Shown piece by piece: positions 34,661 through 43,306 of a DNA stretch of 64,000 bases; the first letter of the stretch is position 1, and every line of letters begins with the position of its first letter. Made by a program: the position numbers and the translations under genes. The stretch comes from Leptospira venezuelensis (GTDB lineage Bacteria > Spirochaetota > Leptospiria > Leptospirales > Leptospiraceae): positions 310,001 through 374,000 of the forward strand of contig NZ_NETS01000008.1 in NCBI RefSeq assembly GCF_002150035.1, in the 5' to 3' direction. The notes under the pieces are model-generated. The model did not search any database, was not told where the DNA came from, and was given only the letters and a program-made list of their open reading frames with translations.

Positions 34661-35034
34661 TTCACACGGAGAACACTGAGCCCACGGAGGATTTTTATTC
34701 AGCAGTAGCGCTAGGACGCAGAGGGTTTCTGTATTGTTGGAGTTCCTACAATATCAGATTATCCCCATGTTGGAGTTCCAACATTCTAACACCAGGTCCT
34801 TATCAATCTTCTCCTCTCTGCGGCTCCGCGACTCTGCGTGAGATTTTGAGCTAAATAAATTTTTAGGCACGCAGAGACGCAAAGACGCGGAGAGTTAATC
34901 GTTTAGTATTGAGATTGTTGGAGTTCCTACAATTCAGATGTTACCCCTATGTTGGAATTCCAACATGTCTCACGATCAGCAGCCTGCCTTAATTCACTTC
35001 CCACCTCTGTGTGCCTTCGTAAGCTCTGTGCGAA
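34661..35034. repeat. Nested palindromic intergenic repeat, copy A
   Basis: Fills most of the spacer of 461 bases between the Kdo-transferase and NAD-synthetase genes. Outer arms: ACACGGAGAACACTGAG-like on the left (34661 on) and its inverse AGCTCTGTGCGAA on the right (to 35034). Inside lie CTCTGCGGCTCCGCG...CTGCGTGAG and its inverse CACGCAGAGACGCAAAG. Four copies of the 16-20-base palindrome TGTTGGAGTTCCAACA or ATTGTTGGAGTTCCTACAAT also occur (for example 34733-34752, 34768-34783). No coding frame. Confidence 0.85.
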
Positions 35035-35120
35035 AACAGTCCCTGTGCCTCTTCTACCTCTGCCACTCCGAAACAAAAAATCCTTTTCTATAACTACCAA
35101 TTGAGGATACTAGGAAGGAA

Positions 35121-37010
35121 ATGTCCGTCTACCGTTGTACAGCAGTAAGTTTGAAAACGACCGCCTTAGATTTTAAAGGAAATCGAGAAAAGATACTAGC
35201 CGCCATCCAGGCTAACGAAAATTCTTCTCTCATACTTTTTCCGGAACTTTGTATTTCAGGCTATGGTTGTGAGGACACTTTCTATTTTCCTTGGGTTTGG
35301 GAGCAATCCTGGAAAAGTCTTTTAGAGATCGCCAAAACAACCTCCGGTAAAACAGTAATTGTCGGACTTCCATTCTTCCAAAGCCCATATCTATTCAATG
35401 TAACTGCAGTTTTACAAAACGGCAAAATACTAGGGCTCATCCCGAAGCAGAACCTAGCACAAACTGGAGTTCATTACGAAAACAGATGGTTCACCAAAGG
35501 AGAAGAATCCAGAAATTACGCGATCAGTCCTGACGGATCAGAGCTTCCTTTCGGTTCCTTACTTTTTGAAAGTGCAGATTTCAATTTTGGAATCGAGATC
35601 TGCGAGGACTCCTGGGTCCAAACAAGACCAGGACAATATTTGGTAGAAGCAGGAGCAGATCTTATCCTTTCTCCGGGAGCTTCTCATTTTGCTTTGGGAA
35701 AACAAGAAATACGTAAAAAAATGTTCTCCGAGTCTTCCAGAAATTCTTCCACTGCAATTCTTTATGCGAATTTAGACGGGAACGAATCCGGTCGATTGAT
35801 CTTCGAAGGCGGATGTATGGGGATCGTAGACGGGAACGTAAAACAAGAAGGTCCAAAACTCCATTTTACGGATTTTGAAAGTACTCATTTAGATCTAAAT
35901 TCTACAGAACTCAGATCCAATCGTGCGCGAAATTTCAGGTCTTCCGGCACAAAAGAATTTAGATCCAGAGGAAAAGGTTTACAAAGGATAGAAATACTTC
36001 CTCTTAAAGCCCAAAAGAATTTTGATCATTCTGTCCAAGTTTCCAAATCAGATCTATTCCAGGATTTTACAAAAGCGACTTCTCTTGGTTTATTCGATTA
36101 TTTGATCAAATCCAAAACTAAGGGTTATACATTATCACTTTCAGGTGGAGCCGATAGCGCCGCATGCGCACTTCTTGTTAAGGCCGGAATTTTATTCTGC
36201 CAAAAAGAATTAGGACCTAAGTATTTGGAATCCTTGGGTTTAGATCCTAAAAATCTATTATTCACACTTTTCCAAGGAACTGAAAACAATTCGGAACAAA
36301 CTAAAAATTCTGCAAAACAACTTTCAGAAGAATTAGGTTTTACTCATTCGGAGATCACAGTAGATTCAGAAGTAAAATCCATGGTGGAAAAAATTTCCTC
36401 CGTAAAAGGTCTTATTCCGAACTGGAAAGATCATAATCTTGCACTCCAAAATATACAAGCAAGGGTCAGATCTCCTCTCATCTGGTTACTTGCAAACTTG
36501 AACGGACATCTTCTTCTTTCCACAGGAAACAGAAGCGAAGCAAGTGTAGGATATACTACTATGGATGGCGACTCTTCCGGTTCAGTTGCTCCTCTTACAG
36601 GAGTGAGTAAAGAATTCGTACTTTCTTGGCTAAAGAATGTGCATGAAGGAAAAGATATTATTCTTCCTAAGATAAACGCGCTCGAAGGAATTCTGAACTC
36701 TAAGCCTACTGCGGAACTAAAACCACTTTCTGAAAAACAAGAAGACGAGAAAGATCTAATGCCTTACCCTCTTCTCCAAAAATTAGAAAGGAATTTTGTG
36801 TTTTTAGGAAAATCTCCTGACAATCTTTTAGAGTCCCAGGAGTGGTCTGACGCAAAAGAAGCAGAAGAAGGCAAAAAGAAATTTTTGAAATTATTCTCCG
36901 CTAACCAATGGAAAAGAGAAAGGCTTCCGCCTTCTTTTCATTTGGATGAATACGGTTTAGATCCTAAATCCAGTTTCCGTTTTCCGATCCTAAGTGAGAT
37001 TTCGTTCTAA
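35121..37010 (+). CDS. nadE: NAD+ synthetase, glutamine-hydrolysing
   Basis: 629 residues in two domains. Residues about 1-290 are a nitrilase-type amidase with the catalytic triad in LILFPELCISGYG (Glu), GLIPKQNL (Lys) and FGIEICEDSW (Cys). It feeds ammonia from glutamine to the C-terminal synthetase, which has the pyrophosphatase motif LSLSGGADSAACALL near residue 345, NRSEASVGYTTMDGDSSG and the NAD-forming site. The ATG at 35121 has AGGAAGGAAA just upstream. It converges with the 239-residue gene (overlap of four bases). Confidence 0.96.
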   Translation: MSVYRCTAVSLKTTALDFKGNREKILAAIQANENSSLILFPELCISGYGCEDTFYFPWVWEQSWKSLLEIAKTTSGKTVIVGLPFFQSPYLFNVTAVLQNGKILGLIPKQNLAQTGVHYENRWFTKGEESRNYAISPDGSELPFGSLLFESADFNFGIEICEDSWVQTRPGQYLVEAGADLILSPGASHFALGKQEIRKKMFSESSRNSSTAILYANLDGNESGRLIFEGGCMGIVDGNVKQEGPKLHFTDFESTHLDLNSTELRSNRARNFRSSGTKEFRSRGKGLQRIEILPLKAQKNFDHSVQVSKSDLFQDFTKATSLGLFDYLIKSKTKGYTLSLSGGADSAACALLVKAGILFCQKELGPKYLESLGLDPKNLLFTLFQGTENNSEQTKNSAKQLSEELGFTHSEITVDSEVKSMVEKISSVKGLIPNWKDHNLALQNIQARVRSPLIWLLANLNGHLLLSTGNRSEASVGYTTMDGDSSGSVAPLTGVSKEFVLSWLKNVHEGKDIILPKINALEGILNSKPTAELKPLSEKQEDEKDLMPYPLLQKLERNFVFLGKSPDNLLESQEWSDAKEAEEGKKKFLKLFSANQWKRERLPPSFHLDEYGLDPKSSFRFPILSEISF

Positions 37011-37726
37011 AGTCCGGCTTGTTCGTAAGCTCTTTGCTTATCCTTCTGGACTTGTTCCAACTGTTGGATCATTGTTTGTTGGATAGTTTCTAATTTCTTT
37101 TCTTGCTCTGAATCTCCGGATCCTTTTTGCAAATCCACCAAGTATTTTACGATCTCCAATCTGTCTTTGGATTGTTTCTCCATATAATCGTAATAAGTTA
37201 CCGTTTGGTCCTTGGATGCGGTACGGCTTAAAACTGCACGAGTCGCCTCGGATACTTTTTGTTCAAAAACTTTTCTTTGCTCTTTTTCAGCAGGAGTCAT
37301 ACGACTTGGAAGAAGCGAGTTATTCGGAAACTTTTCCTTTAGCTGTGCGAATCTTTCCATCTCTTCATTCGTATATGGTTTTCCAGTTTGAGGGTTTACT
37401 GGGTTATTCGAATCGCTTACAGGAGCTCCAGGTTTACTTTCGGAAGAAGGTTCTCCCGGTTCCGGTTCGCGATATTCCGCTTTTCCGGCCTTATAAAAAT
37501 CTGAGTTTGCATCAAAAAGAGAAGGGTCCGCACCCGTTTTTCCGTAAGAAGAATTTCCAGAAGTGGATCCAGAACCTCCGCCAAAAATACTTGCGAGAGC
37601 TTCGGCTTCACTTTGTTTATTTTTGGAGTCTGAACCTTCATCGCCGGTCCAAAATAAGACTACCAGCAAGAAGATGAAGAATACGATAAAAACTACGGAA
37701 ATTAATAATGTTCGAACTCTAGTCAC
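37007..37726 (-). CDS. Hypothetical membrane-anchored protein
   Basis: 239 residues. One membrane helix near the N-terminus (LLISVVFIVFFIFLLVVLFW) precedes a long hydrophilic region rich in Gly, Ser, Pro and Glu, then a helix-forming region (about 120-239) with many Glu, Lys and Gln (TMIQQLEQVQKDKQRAYEQ) that could form a coiled coil. No catalytic motif. I do not recognise the family; its look is that of a leptospiral periplasmic structural protein. It converges with nadE, sharing four bases. Confidence 0.65.
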   Translation of the reverse strand: MTRVRTLLISVVFIVFFIFLLVVLFWTGDEGSDSKNKQSEAEALASIFGGGSGSTSGNSSYGKTGADPSLFDANSDFYKAGKAEYREPEPGEPSSESKPGAPVSDSNNPVNPQTGKPYTNEEMERFAQLKEKFPNNSLLPSRMTPAEKEQRKVFEQKVSEATRAVLSRTASKDQTVTYYDYMEKQSKDRLEIVKYLVDLQKGSGDSEQEKKLETIQQTMIQQLEQVQKDKQRAYEQAGL

Positions 37727-37785
37727 GATGAGGGAGCCCCATATTTTTTAGTTGTAAGACCACTACAAGGTCGAATTCTATCCTT

Positions 37786-38511
37786 GTGGGTTGTAAATTT
37801 AGAATCCAGCAGACCCTAAAGGCAGGCAACCTAAAAACCCCTGCCGTTCAGGCGGTTTTATTCTCGGTTTTTTTATTTTTCGCTTCTTGCGGAACGAATA
37901 CTGAGGTGACCCAGTCCCCCTTTGTATTCCTAACGCCTGTTGGAGTTCCCCAGATTTTTTCTGTTACAGCTAAATACGACAATATAGACACTCATAGGCC
38001 TGAGTACGATCTAAAGTATTATATCACAAATTTGGAACCTCAGTTCGTAGGTTATAATCTTTATATCACTTTTGCTATTCCATCTGCGGGAGAAACGATC
38101 AGTAATGCAAACTTGTATTTGGAAAACGGGGTTCAACCTTCGTTTCCTCAGCTGGCGGTCCAAGCTTCTACCGCTAATGTAGTAACTCACACAATCGAAA
38201 ACTTACAGCCATTCTCTCCAGTGCAGTTGTTCCAAAAATGTGAGGTCTATACTTTCACATTAAGAGCATTATTAAATACCGGAATCACTTCCAATATGTC
38301 CACTCCGGTCACAAGATGTAGTTCCATCTATCCGGATCATTGTGGAATCAATACCAGTTGCAACCCAACTGCATGCACTACAGCAAGTTGCTCTGCTTCC
38401 ACACAATCACTTTGTCCTGTAGGAACCGCTTGTAATCCTTGTACCAAGGGAAATGCGGCTACAGGTTGCGCCTGCCCAGCGGGAGAATCTCCGCCGGGTT
38501 GCAATCTATGA
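37786..38511 (+). CDS. Lipoprotein with Cys-rich C-terminus
   Basis: 241 residues. The frame opens at GTG (37786); a later start is possible. The signal peptide with lipobox FFASCG (Cys around residue 35) gives a predicted surface or periplasmic lipoprotein. The central region has a beta-sandwich look, and the last 60 residues hold about eleven Cys in NTSCNPTACTTASCSAS and TACNPCTKGNAATGCACP-like spacing, which suggests disulfides. I do not recognise the family. The stop codon overlaps the ATG of rsmI (ATGA), so the two may be co-translated. Confidence 0.75.
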   Translation: MGCKFRIQQTLKAGNLKTPAVQAVLFSVFLFFASCGTNTEVTQSPFVFLTPVGVPQIFSVTAKYDNIDTHRPEYDLKYYITNLEPQFVGYNLYITFAIPSAGETISNANLYLENGVQPSFPQLAVQASTANVVTHTIENLQPFSPVQLFQKCEVYTFTLRALLNTGITSNMSTPVTRCSSIYPDHCGINTSCNPTACTTASCSASTQSLCPVGTACNPCTKGNAATGCACPAGESPPGCNL

Positions 38512-39257
38512 GCGAAGCTCCCATTTCCAAATTTACTATCAAACCGGGAGCAGCTTACGTAGTTGCTACTCCCATAGGAAATTTAGAAGATATTACATAT
38601 AGAGCGGTGCAGGTCCTTAAACAGGCGGATGTAATTTATTGCGAAAATTCTTCTCATAGCAGAAGACTTCTCCAGACATACGATATTTCTACCCAGACTC
38701 GGACTTTATATAAAGACCAGGGTGCCGAACCTTACAAAGGTATTATAGAAGATCTGAAATCAGGAAAAACTTTGGCCCTAGTTTCGGATGCAGGAACTCC
38801 TGGGGTTTCAGATCCGGGCTCTCAACTAGTTCGGATCTTAAGAGAAGAAAATATTCCAATCGTTCCTATACCCGGGGCAAGTGCACTAACCTCCATGCTT
38901 TCTGTTTCTGGATGGCAGGTGCAGCCTTCTCTCTTCTTAGGCTTTTTATCAGAGAAGAAGGGTAAAAAAAGAAATCAATTGAAAGAGTGGGAGAACTTTG
39001 AAGGAGTTCTGACCATCTTCGAATCTGTTCACAGGATCAGAGATACTCTAGCCGCAATCAGAGAAATTTTTCCAAATTCTCCCATTCTTTTGGGGAGGGA
39101 ATTGACCAAAATCCATGAGGAAATCCTGAAAATAGAACCCGTTCAGAGCCTCGAATCCCTGAAATTCCCTGAAAAGGGTGAATTTGTAGTATTAATCTAT
39201 ACAAATCCAAAAAAAATGCTTAACGGACGTGTCGGAGATGCCGATACTTTGGAGTGA
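38508..39257 (+). CDS. rsmI: 16S rRNA 2'-O-methyltransferase RsmI
   Basis: Methylates the ribose of C1402 in 16S rRNA using SAM; 249 residues from the ATG at 38508. Markers are AAYVVATPIGNLEDITYRAVQVL, VIYCENSSHSRRLL, LALVSDAGTPGVSDPG, VPIPGASALTSMLSVSG and the C-terminal region LFLGFLSEKKGKKR. The frame is open from 38439, but the upstream codons lie within the lipoprotein gene, and the ATGA overlap favours 38508. A FlgM-like gene follows 12 bases downstream. Confidence 0.93.
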   Translation: MSEAPISKFTIKPGAAYVVATPIGNLEDITYRAVQVLKQADVIYCENSSHSRRLLQTYDISTQTRTLYKDQGAEPYKGIIEDLKSGKTLALVSDAGTPGVSDPGSQLVRILREENIPIVPIPGASALTSMLSVSGWQVQPSLFLGFLSEKKGKKRNQLKEWENFEGVLTIFESVHRIRDTLAAIREIFPNSPILLGRELTKIHEEILKIEPVQSLESLKFPEKGEFVVLIYTNPKKMLNGRVGDADTLE

Positions 39258-39269
39258 GAGGGAAAACCC

Positions 39270-39593
39270 ATGACTATCGATAAAATAGGCGGCATTGGCG
39301 GAGGATCTTACGAGCCACGTAAGTCGACTCCTGTACGCAAATCTGAATCTAAAGAATCATTTGATAATATTTCTATTTCCGACACTGCAAAACAAAAGGC
39401 TTCGGAAGCTCGAATCCAAGCGGAAGTCCAAACGATCGCACAAAAGATCGTGGCAAGCCCAGTGGATTCTGAACGTTCTACGAAGTTGAAAGAAGTTAAG
39501 GAAAAACTTAAGAACGGAGATTACGATAATCTCAGCCCTGAGATCCTGAACGCAGTTGCTGATCGTATCGCAGAATCTTTTTTAGGCCGTTAA
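39270..39593 (+). CDS. flgM: FlgM-like anti-sigma-28 factor
   Basis: 107 residues, hydrophilic, no signal peptide. The pattern of a disordered N-terminus (about 1-35), an SISDTAKQK segment, and helices ending with LKEVKEKLKNGDYDNLSPEILNAVADRIAESF matches the FlgM fold, which holds sigma-28 and is exported by the flagellar hook-basal body. The match is by pattern only; no flagellar neighbours lie within this window except a FlaA-like gene. The transcript ends at the terminator 39603-39639. Confidence 0.65.
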   Translation: MTIDKIGGIGGGSYEPRKSTPVRKSESKESFDNISISDTAKQKASEARIQAEVQTIAQKIVASPVDSERSTKLKEVKEKLKNGDYDNLSPEILNAVADRIAESFLGR

Positions 39594-39602
39594 TCCAAAT
39601 TT

Positions 39603-39639
39603 AAATCCGGAATTGTTTCCCTTGAATTCCGGATTTTTT
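39603..39639 (+). terminator. Rho-independent terminator after the FlgM-like gene
   Basis: AAATCCGGAATT (39603-39614), a 10-base loop, AATTCCGGATTT (39625-39636) and a run of T. The 12-base stem is perfect. Confidence 0.95.
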
Positions 39640-39675
39640 ATACTTCCTCTCAATTAAAAGGGAGAACGACACACA

Positions 39676-40845
39676 ATGCCGATACTCCCCGACTGGATCA
39701 ATTTTAGTTTTCCCACCAAAATCCATTTTGAAGTCGATTGTGGCTTTAAAATGGGTAACTTCGTTAAGAATATTGGCAATCGTGCAGTCATTCTTTCCAC
39801 TCAAAGTGAGTTGGAGAATATGGACGAGTTCTCCATCATAAAAACTTCCTTAGAAAAACATATAGATGGTGTAATTCTCTACGACAATATAGAGAAGGAA
39901 CCTACATTAAAAGAACTGGATACTGCTGCCTATTTCGCAAGGATCTCGAATGCGAATTGTATCATAGGTTATGGTTCTTACGAAAGTTTAAACACTGCAA
40001 AATTAGTAGCACTTCTAGCAAATAACGATGCGTTTGCAGAAGATGTGTTTATACTTAAAAAAAATCTTAGGCTTAAAAAACCGATCCCACTTATTCTGAT
40101 CCCTACTCATCCTGTGATGGGATTGGAATGTTCGCCTACTGCCACAGTTTATATGGATGACGATCGAACAGTTCGTTATTTTTCTAATGAGTTTCTTTTC
40201 CCTGAGATGGTGATCGCTGACGCAAAGATCAGCAGCTTCATGACCTCTGCCGACGTTGCAAAGATTGGAGTGGGAATTTTAGCAGCAGCAGTAGATAGTA
40301 TTCTTTCTAAATATTCCAACGAACTTACAAACTCTTCTTCCTTAAGAGCGATAGAGATTATTTATAAAAACTTAGTTCCTGCTATCAGAGACCCTAAAAA
40401 TTTGCAGTATAAAAACGCGATCTTCGGCGCGAGTTTGCTTGTTGGGATGTCTCATTCCTCTAGTTCATTAGGACTTTGTTATGCACTTTCTTTGGCTGCT
40501 TCTAACCTGACAAACCTGGATGTTTTCCAGGCAATGTCCATTCTTCTTCCTCACGTAATGGAGTATAACCTCACTTCCTCAGCGGGTAAATACGTGATGA
40601 TCGCAAAAGCACTCGACGAGGACATCACCAATATCTCGGTAATCGAGGCAGCCATTAAAGCGGTAGAAGGTATCCGTAAAATTTATATAGAACTCAAGAT
40701 CCCGCAAAGGCTTTCTGAATACGAGGTTCGTAAGATAGATCTGCCTGGGATAGCAAGCCTTGCATCTTCTTTTCCTTTCTTAGATTCCTTGCCAAGGGAA
40801 CTTCCTAAAAACGAGATCGAGACAATCTTAGTAGCCGCGTTTTAG
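39676..40845 (+). CDS. Degenerate iron-type alcohol dehydrogenase homologue
   Basis: 389 residues. The fold pattern of group III (Fe) ADH is visible: a Rossmann-like N-terminal half with IIGYGSYESLNTAKL in place of GGGSxxDxAK, and a C-terminal helical half. The metal ligands of the family appear lost. The DxxxH pair region reads KIGVGILAAAVDS (Gly and Ala), and the H-rich stretch reads GMSHSSSSLGLC with no second HG motif before ILLPHVMEYN. No iron or zinc binding is expected, so it is probably not an active dehydrogenase. The role is unknown. Confidence 0.75.
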   Translation: MPILPDWINFSFPTKIHFEVDCGFKMGNFVKNIGNRAVILSTQSELENMDEFSIIKTSLEKHIDGVILYDNIEKEPTLKELDTAAYFARISNANCIIGYGSYESLNTAKLVALLANNDAFAEDVFILKKNLRLKKPIPLILIPTHPVMGLECSPTATVYMDDDRTVRYFSNEFLFPEMVIADAKISSFMTSADVAKIGVGILAAAVDSILSKYSNELTNSSSLRAIEIIYKNLVPAIRDPKNLQYKNAIFGASLLVGMSHSSSSLGLCYALSLAASNLTNLDVFQAMSILLPHVMEYNLTSSAGKYVMIAKALDEDITNISVIEAAIKAVEGIRKIYIELKIPQRLSEYEVRKIDLPGIASLASSFPFLDSLPRELPKNEIETILVAAF

Positions 40846-40846
40846 T

Positions 40847-40997
40847 TTCGCACGGAGAACACTGAGATCACTGAGGTTTGCATTTGTTGGAATTCCAACA
40901 TGCTTGTATCTGCGTAGTAGGAACTCCTATATTCCTCTAAGTCTTCGACCTCTGCCTGAAATTAAAAACTCTGTGTCCTCCGTGAACTCAGTGCGAA
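40847..40997. repeat. Nested palindromic intergenic repeat, copy B
   Basis: Outer arms TTCGCACGGAGAACACTGAG (40847 on) and CTCAGTGCGAA (to 40997) flank TGTTGGAATTCCAACA, a perfect 16-base palindrome at 40885-40900, and AGTAGGAACTCCTATA. Related to copies A, C and D. It overlaps the 5' side of an open frame at 40904, but that part is repeat, not gene. Confidence 0.85.
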
Positions 40998-41077
40998 CCC
41001 TTATGAGCCGAAAAAAACGAGCTTATGTCTTCGAAAAACATTTGAAAGGCCTGGTTAGGGTCCAAGAATGGAGCCTC

Positions 41078-41398
41078 ATGAGCGAAGAATCCATAGACAC
41101 GATTATCGGTGAAGACATCCAATTCCGGGGCAAGCTACGTTTCAATAATGCGCTAAAGATCAAGGGCCAATTCAAAGGCACAATTGAGACAACAGGCTCT
41201 TTAATCGTTGGAGAAACTGGAAGAGTCGAGGCAGATATCGAAACAGGAACCCTGGAAATCGAGGGAGACCTAAAAGGAAATATCAGTGCTGCCTCCAAGG
41301 TTTCCGTTCGCAAAACAGGAAAATTAGTTGGAGACGTTCGCACCCCGGATCTCGAAATCGAATCAGGAGCAAAATTCAGCGGGAATTGCATAATGTAA
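41078..41398 (+). CDS. Bactofilin
   Basis: 107 residues from the ATG at 41078, chosen over the frame's earlier starts because the upstream part is intergenic repeat and the bactofilin core begins directly. The DUF583/bactofilin beta-helix runs from about 6 to 107, with the hydrophobic ladder TIIGEDIQFRGKLRF, IKGQFKGTIETTGSLIVG, ADIETGTLEIEGDLKGNI. Bactofilins polymerise without nucleotide and shape the cell or anchor enzymes. The recJ gene begins three bases after the stop. Confidence 0.9.
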   Translation: MSEESIDTIIGEDIQFRGKLRFNNALKIKGQFKGTIETTGSLIVGETGRVEADIETGTLEIEGDLKGNISAASKVSVRKTGKLVGDVRTPDLEIESGAKFSGNCIM

Positions 41399-41400
41399 TT

Positions 41401-43305
41401 ATGCCCCAGCATGGACCTGACTTTCATAACCTACCAAATTCATCCATCCAAGGCCTAACTCCCCTCCAGTCCCATGTGTTCGGGACAAAGTTCGGAGGGG
41501 TTTCTGATCCTTTCAAGATCCTCTCTCAAAATATTTCAGATCTTCCTTCTCCGTTTTTATTACCGGACATGGATGAATCTATCCGCATTCTTCAAATCGC
41601 AGTTAAAGAAAATAAATCTATCTTACTCTATGGAGATAGAGATAGTGATGGCGTTTGTTCTACAAGTTTGCTCGCCAATTTTTTAAAAGGAATTCATCCA
41701 GGAAAACTCACAGTCAAAACTTCCAGCGAAGAAGATTACGGTCTATGTGAACCTGCAATGAAATATGTTAGAGAGGTGGGACCAGACCTACTCGTGACTC
41801 TGGACTTTGGAACAAGTAATAGTACCGAAATAGAGGAATTGAACCAAGAAGGAATGCAAGTAGTTGTTCTGGATCACCACGAGATCCCGGAAAGGATACC
41901 TTCTTCTTGTAAGCTAATCTCTCCTAAAAGAGGAGATTCTCTTTACCCTACCGAAAAAATCTGCACTTCCGTAATTTCCTGGAAACTGATCACCGCGTGG
42001 CTTTATTCTACATTAGATAATTATAATTCTTTGGTCTGGATCCCTGATGGAGAAACATTCTTTAGTGGTTCTCTCGTAAAGAATGGGATTAAACTTTTTC
42101 AAGGAGATAAGTCAGAAGCAGAAAAACGTTTTTCTGGAACTTTTATAGATTGGCCTACTACATCCAAAACTCAGTATCCTGAAAGAGAAGTTTTCTATTC
42201 TCAAATTTCTTCTTCTCCTGCAATCTGGGAGCAGGTTTTGAAAAATCTAGATCTTGCTTCTATCGGAACCATCACAGACATGATGCCTCTTGTAGGAGAA
42301 AATCGGATCATAGTCAAAGAAGGTTGTTTTACTCTTCAGAAGATTAAAACGGGTGAATTTTCTCATCGTCCTGGTCTAGAAAAACTTTTCTCACAATTGG
42401 ATCTAGACAAGAAGAAGGTGCTCTCCAGAGATCTGGGCTGGAGTATAGGTCCTGCATTGAACGCTGCAGGTAGAATGCAAAAAACAGAAGCAGCACTTTC
42501 ACTTCTTCTTTCCAACTCCGACAAAGAAGCCGAAACACTAGCAATTGATCTTCTAAAATTGAATGATGAAAGAAGAGAGAGAACCAAAAGAAATTTATTC
42601 AGGGTAGAAGGTTTTCTAAAAAGGAAAAGAGAAAGAACAGAAAGGCCAATCCTATTCTGTTACGAACCTGATTTCGAACCTGGAGTCTCCGGGATCGTAG
42701 CCACTAAACTTGTGGAACAATACAAAAGACCTGTTGTATTCATTGCCCCGGATCATGGACACGCGAAAGGAAGTGTAAGAGCTTACGGACGAGAGAATGT
42801 TCTAAACCTTCTTAAAAAAGCAGAAAATATTTTTCATCAATTTGGCGGTCATAAGGAAGCAGGTGGTTTTTCTCTTTCCATCGATCAAATCCCGAGACTT
42901 GCAGAAATTCTTTTCCAAGAAGCAGGAAGTTGGCTGGAATCAGAAAAAGTTTCAGGCTTAAAAGAAGAAGCCAAAAGTTTAGTAAGCTTGAGACCTCATG
43001 AGTTAAGAGAAAATTTATACATCGAGCTTGGACTATTCGAACCTTTTGGTATGGAAAATCCAGCGCCTCTACTCTCTGTAAAAGGTGCAAAAATACTTTC
43101 TTATCGTCCATTATCAGACGGCAAACATGCAAGGTTCAAAATTTTGACATCTTCTGAATCCATCCAATGTATTGTCTGGAATAAGGCAGAAGAGTTCTCG
43201 CAAGTATTAAGAGAAAAAGGTGAGTTAGATCTTTGGGGTTGTTTAGAAGAGAACACTTTCAAGGGAAAGACCAGCCTTCAATTCGTGGTCCAATCCTTCG
43301 AATAA
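41401..43305 (+). CDS. recJ: Single-stranded-DNA exonuclease RecJ
   Basis: 634 residues from the ATG at 41401 (TTG at 41386 in frame is possible). The DHH-family motifs are present: GDRDSDGVCST, LVTLDFGTSNS and LDHHEIPE, with the second half carrying the DHHA1-type region GHAKGSVRAYGRENVLNLL and FGGHKEAGGFSL. RecJ degrades single-stranded DNA 5'-3' in recombination and mismatch repair. It begins three bases after the bactofilin stop and converges on the poly(A) polymerase gene, with one base between the stops. Confidence 0.94.
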   Translation: MPQHGPDFHNLPNSSIQGLTPLQSHVFGTKFGGVSDPFKILSQNISDLPSPFLLPDMDESIRILQIAVKENKSILLYGDRDSDGVCSTSLLANFLKGIHPGKLTVKTSSEEDYGLCEPAMKYVREVGPDLLVTLDFGTSNSTEIEELNQEGMQVVVLDHHEIPERIPSSCKLISPKRGDSLYPTEKICTSVISWKLITAWLYSTLDNYNSLVWIPDGETFFSGSLVKNGIKLFQGDKSEAEKRFSGTFIDWPTTSKTQYPEREVFYSQISSSPAIWEQVLKNLDLASIGTITDMMPLVGENRIIVKEGCFTLQKIKTGEFSHRPGLEKLFSQLDLDKKKVLSRDLGWSIGPALNAAGRMQKTEAALSLLLSNSDKEAETLAIDLLKLNDERRERTKRNLFRVEGFLKRKRERTERPILFCYEPDFEPGVSGIVATKLVEQYKRPVVFIAPDHGHAKGSVRAYGRENVLNLLKKAENIFHQFGGHKEAGGFSLSIDQIPRLAEILFQEAGSWLESEKVSGLKEEAKSLVSLRPHELRENLYIELGLFEPFGMENPAPLLSVKGAKILSYRPLSDGKHARFKILTSSESIQCIVWNKAEEFSQVLREKGELDLWGCLEENTFKGKTSLQFVVQSFE

Positions 43306-43306
43306 A

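Noticed and set aside
34661..35034. Possible CRISPR array
   Set aside because: The repeated palindromes are unevenly spaced, vary in sequence, lie in both orientations, and no cas genes are near.
40904..41077. Extension of the bactofilin gene to 40904
   Set aside because: The upstream codons lie in repeat copy B and have no bactofilin features.
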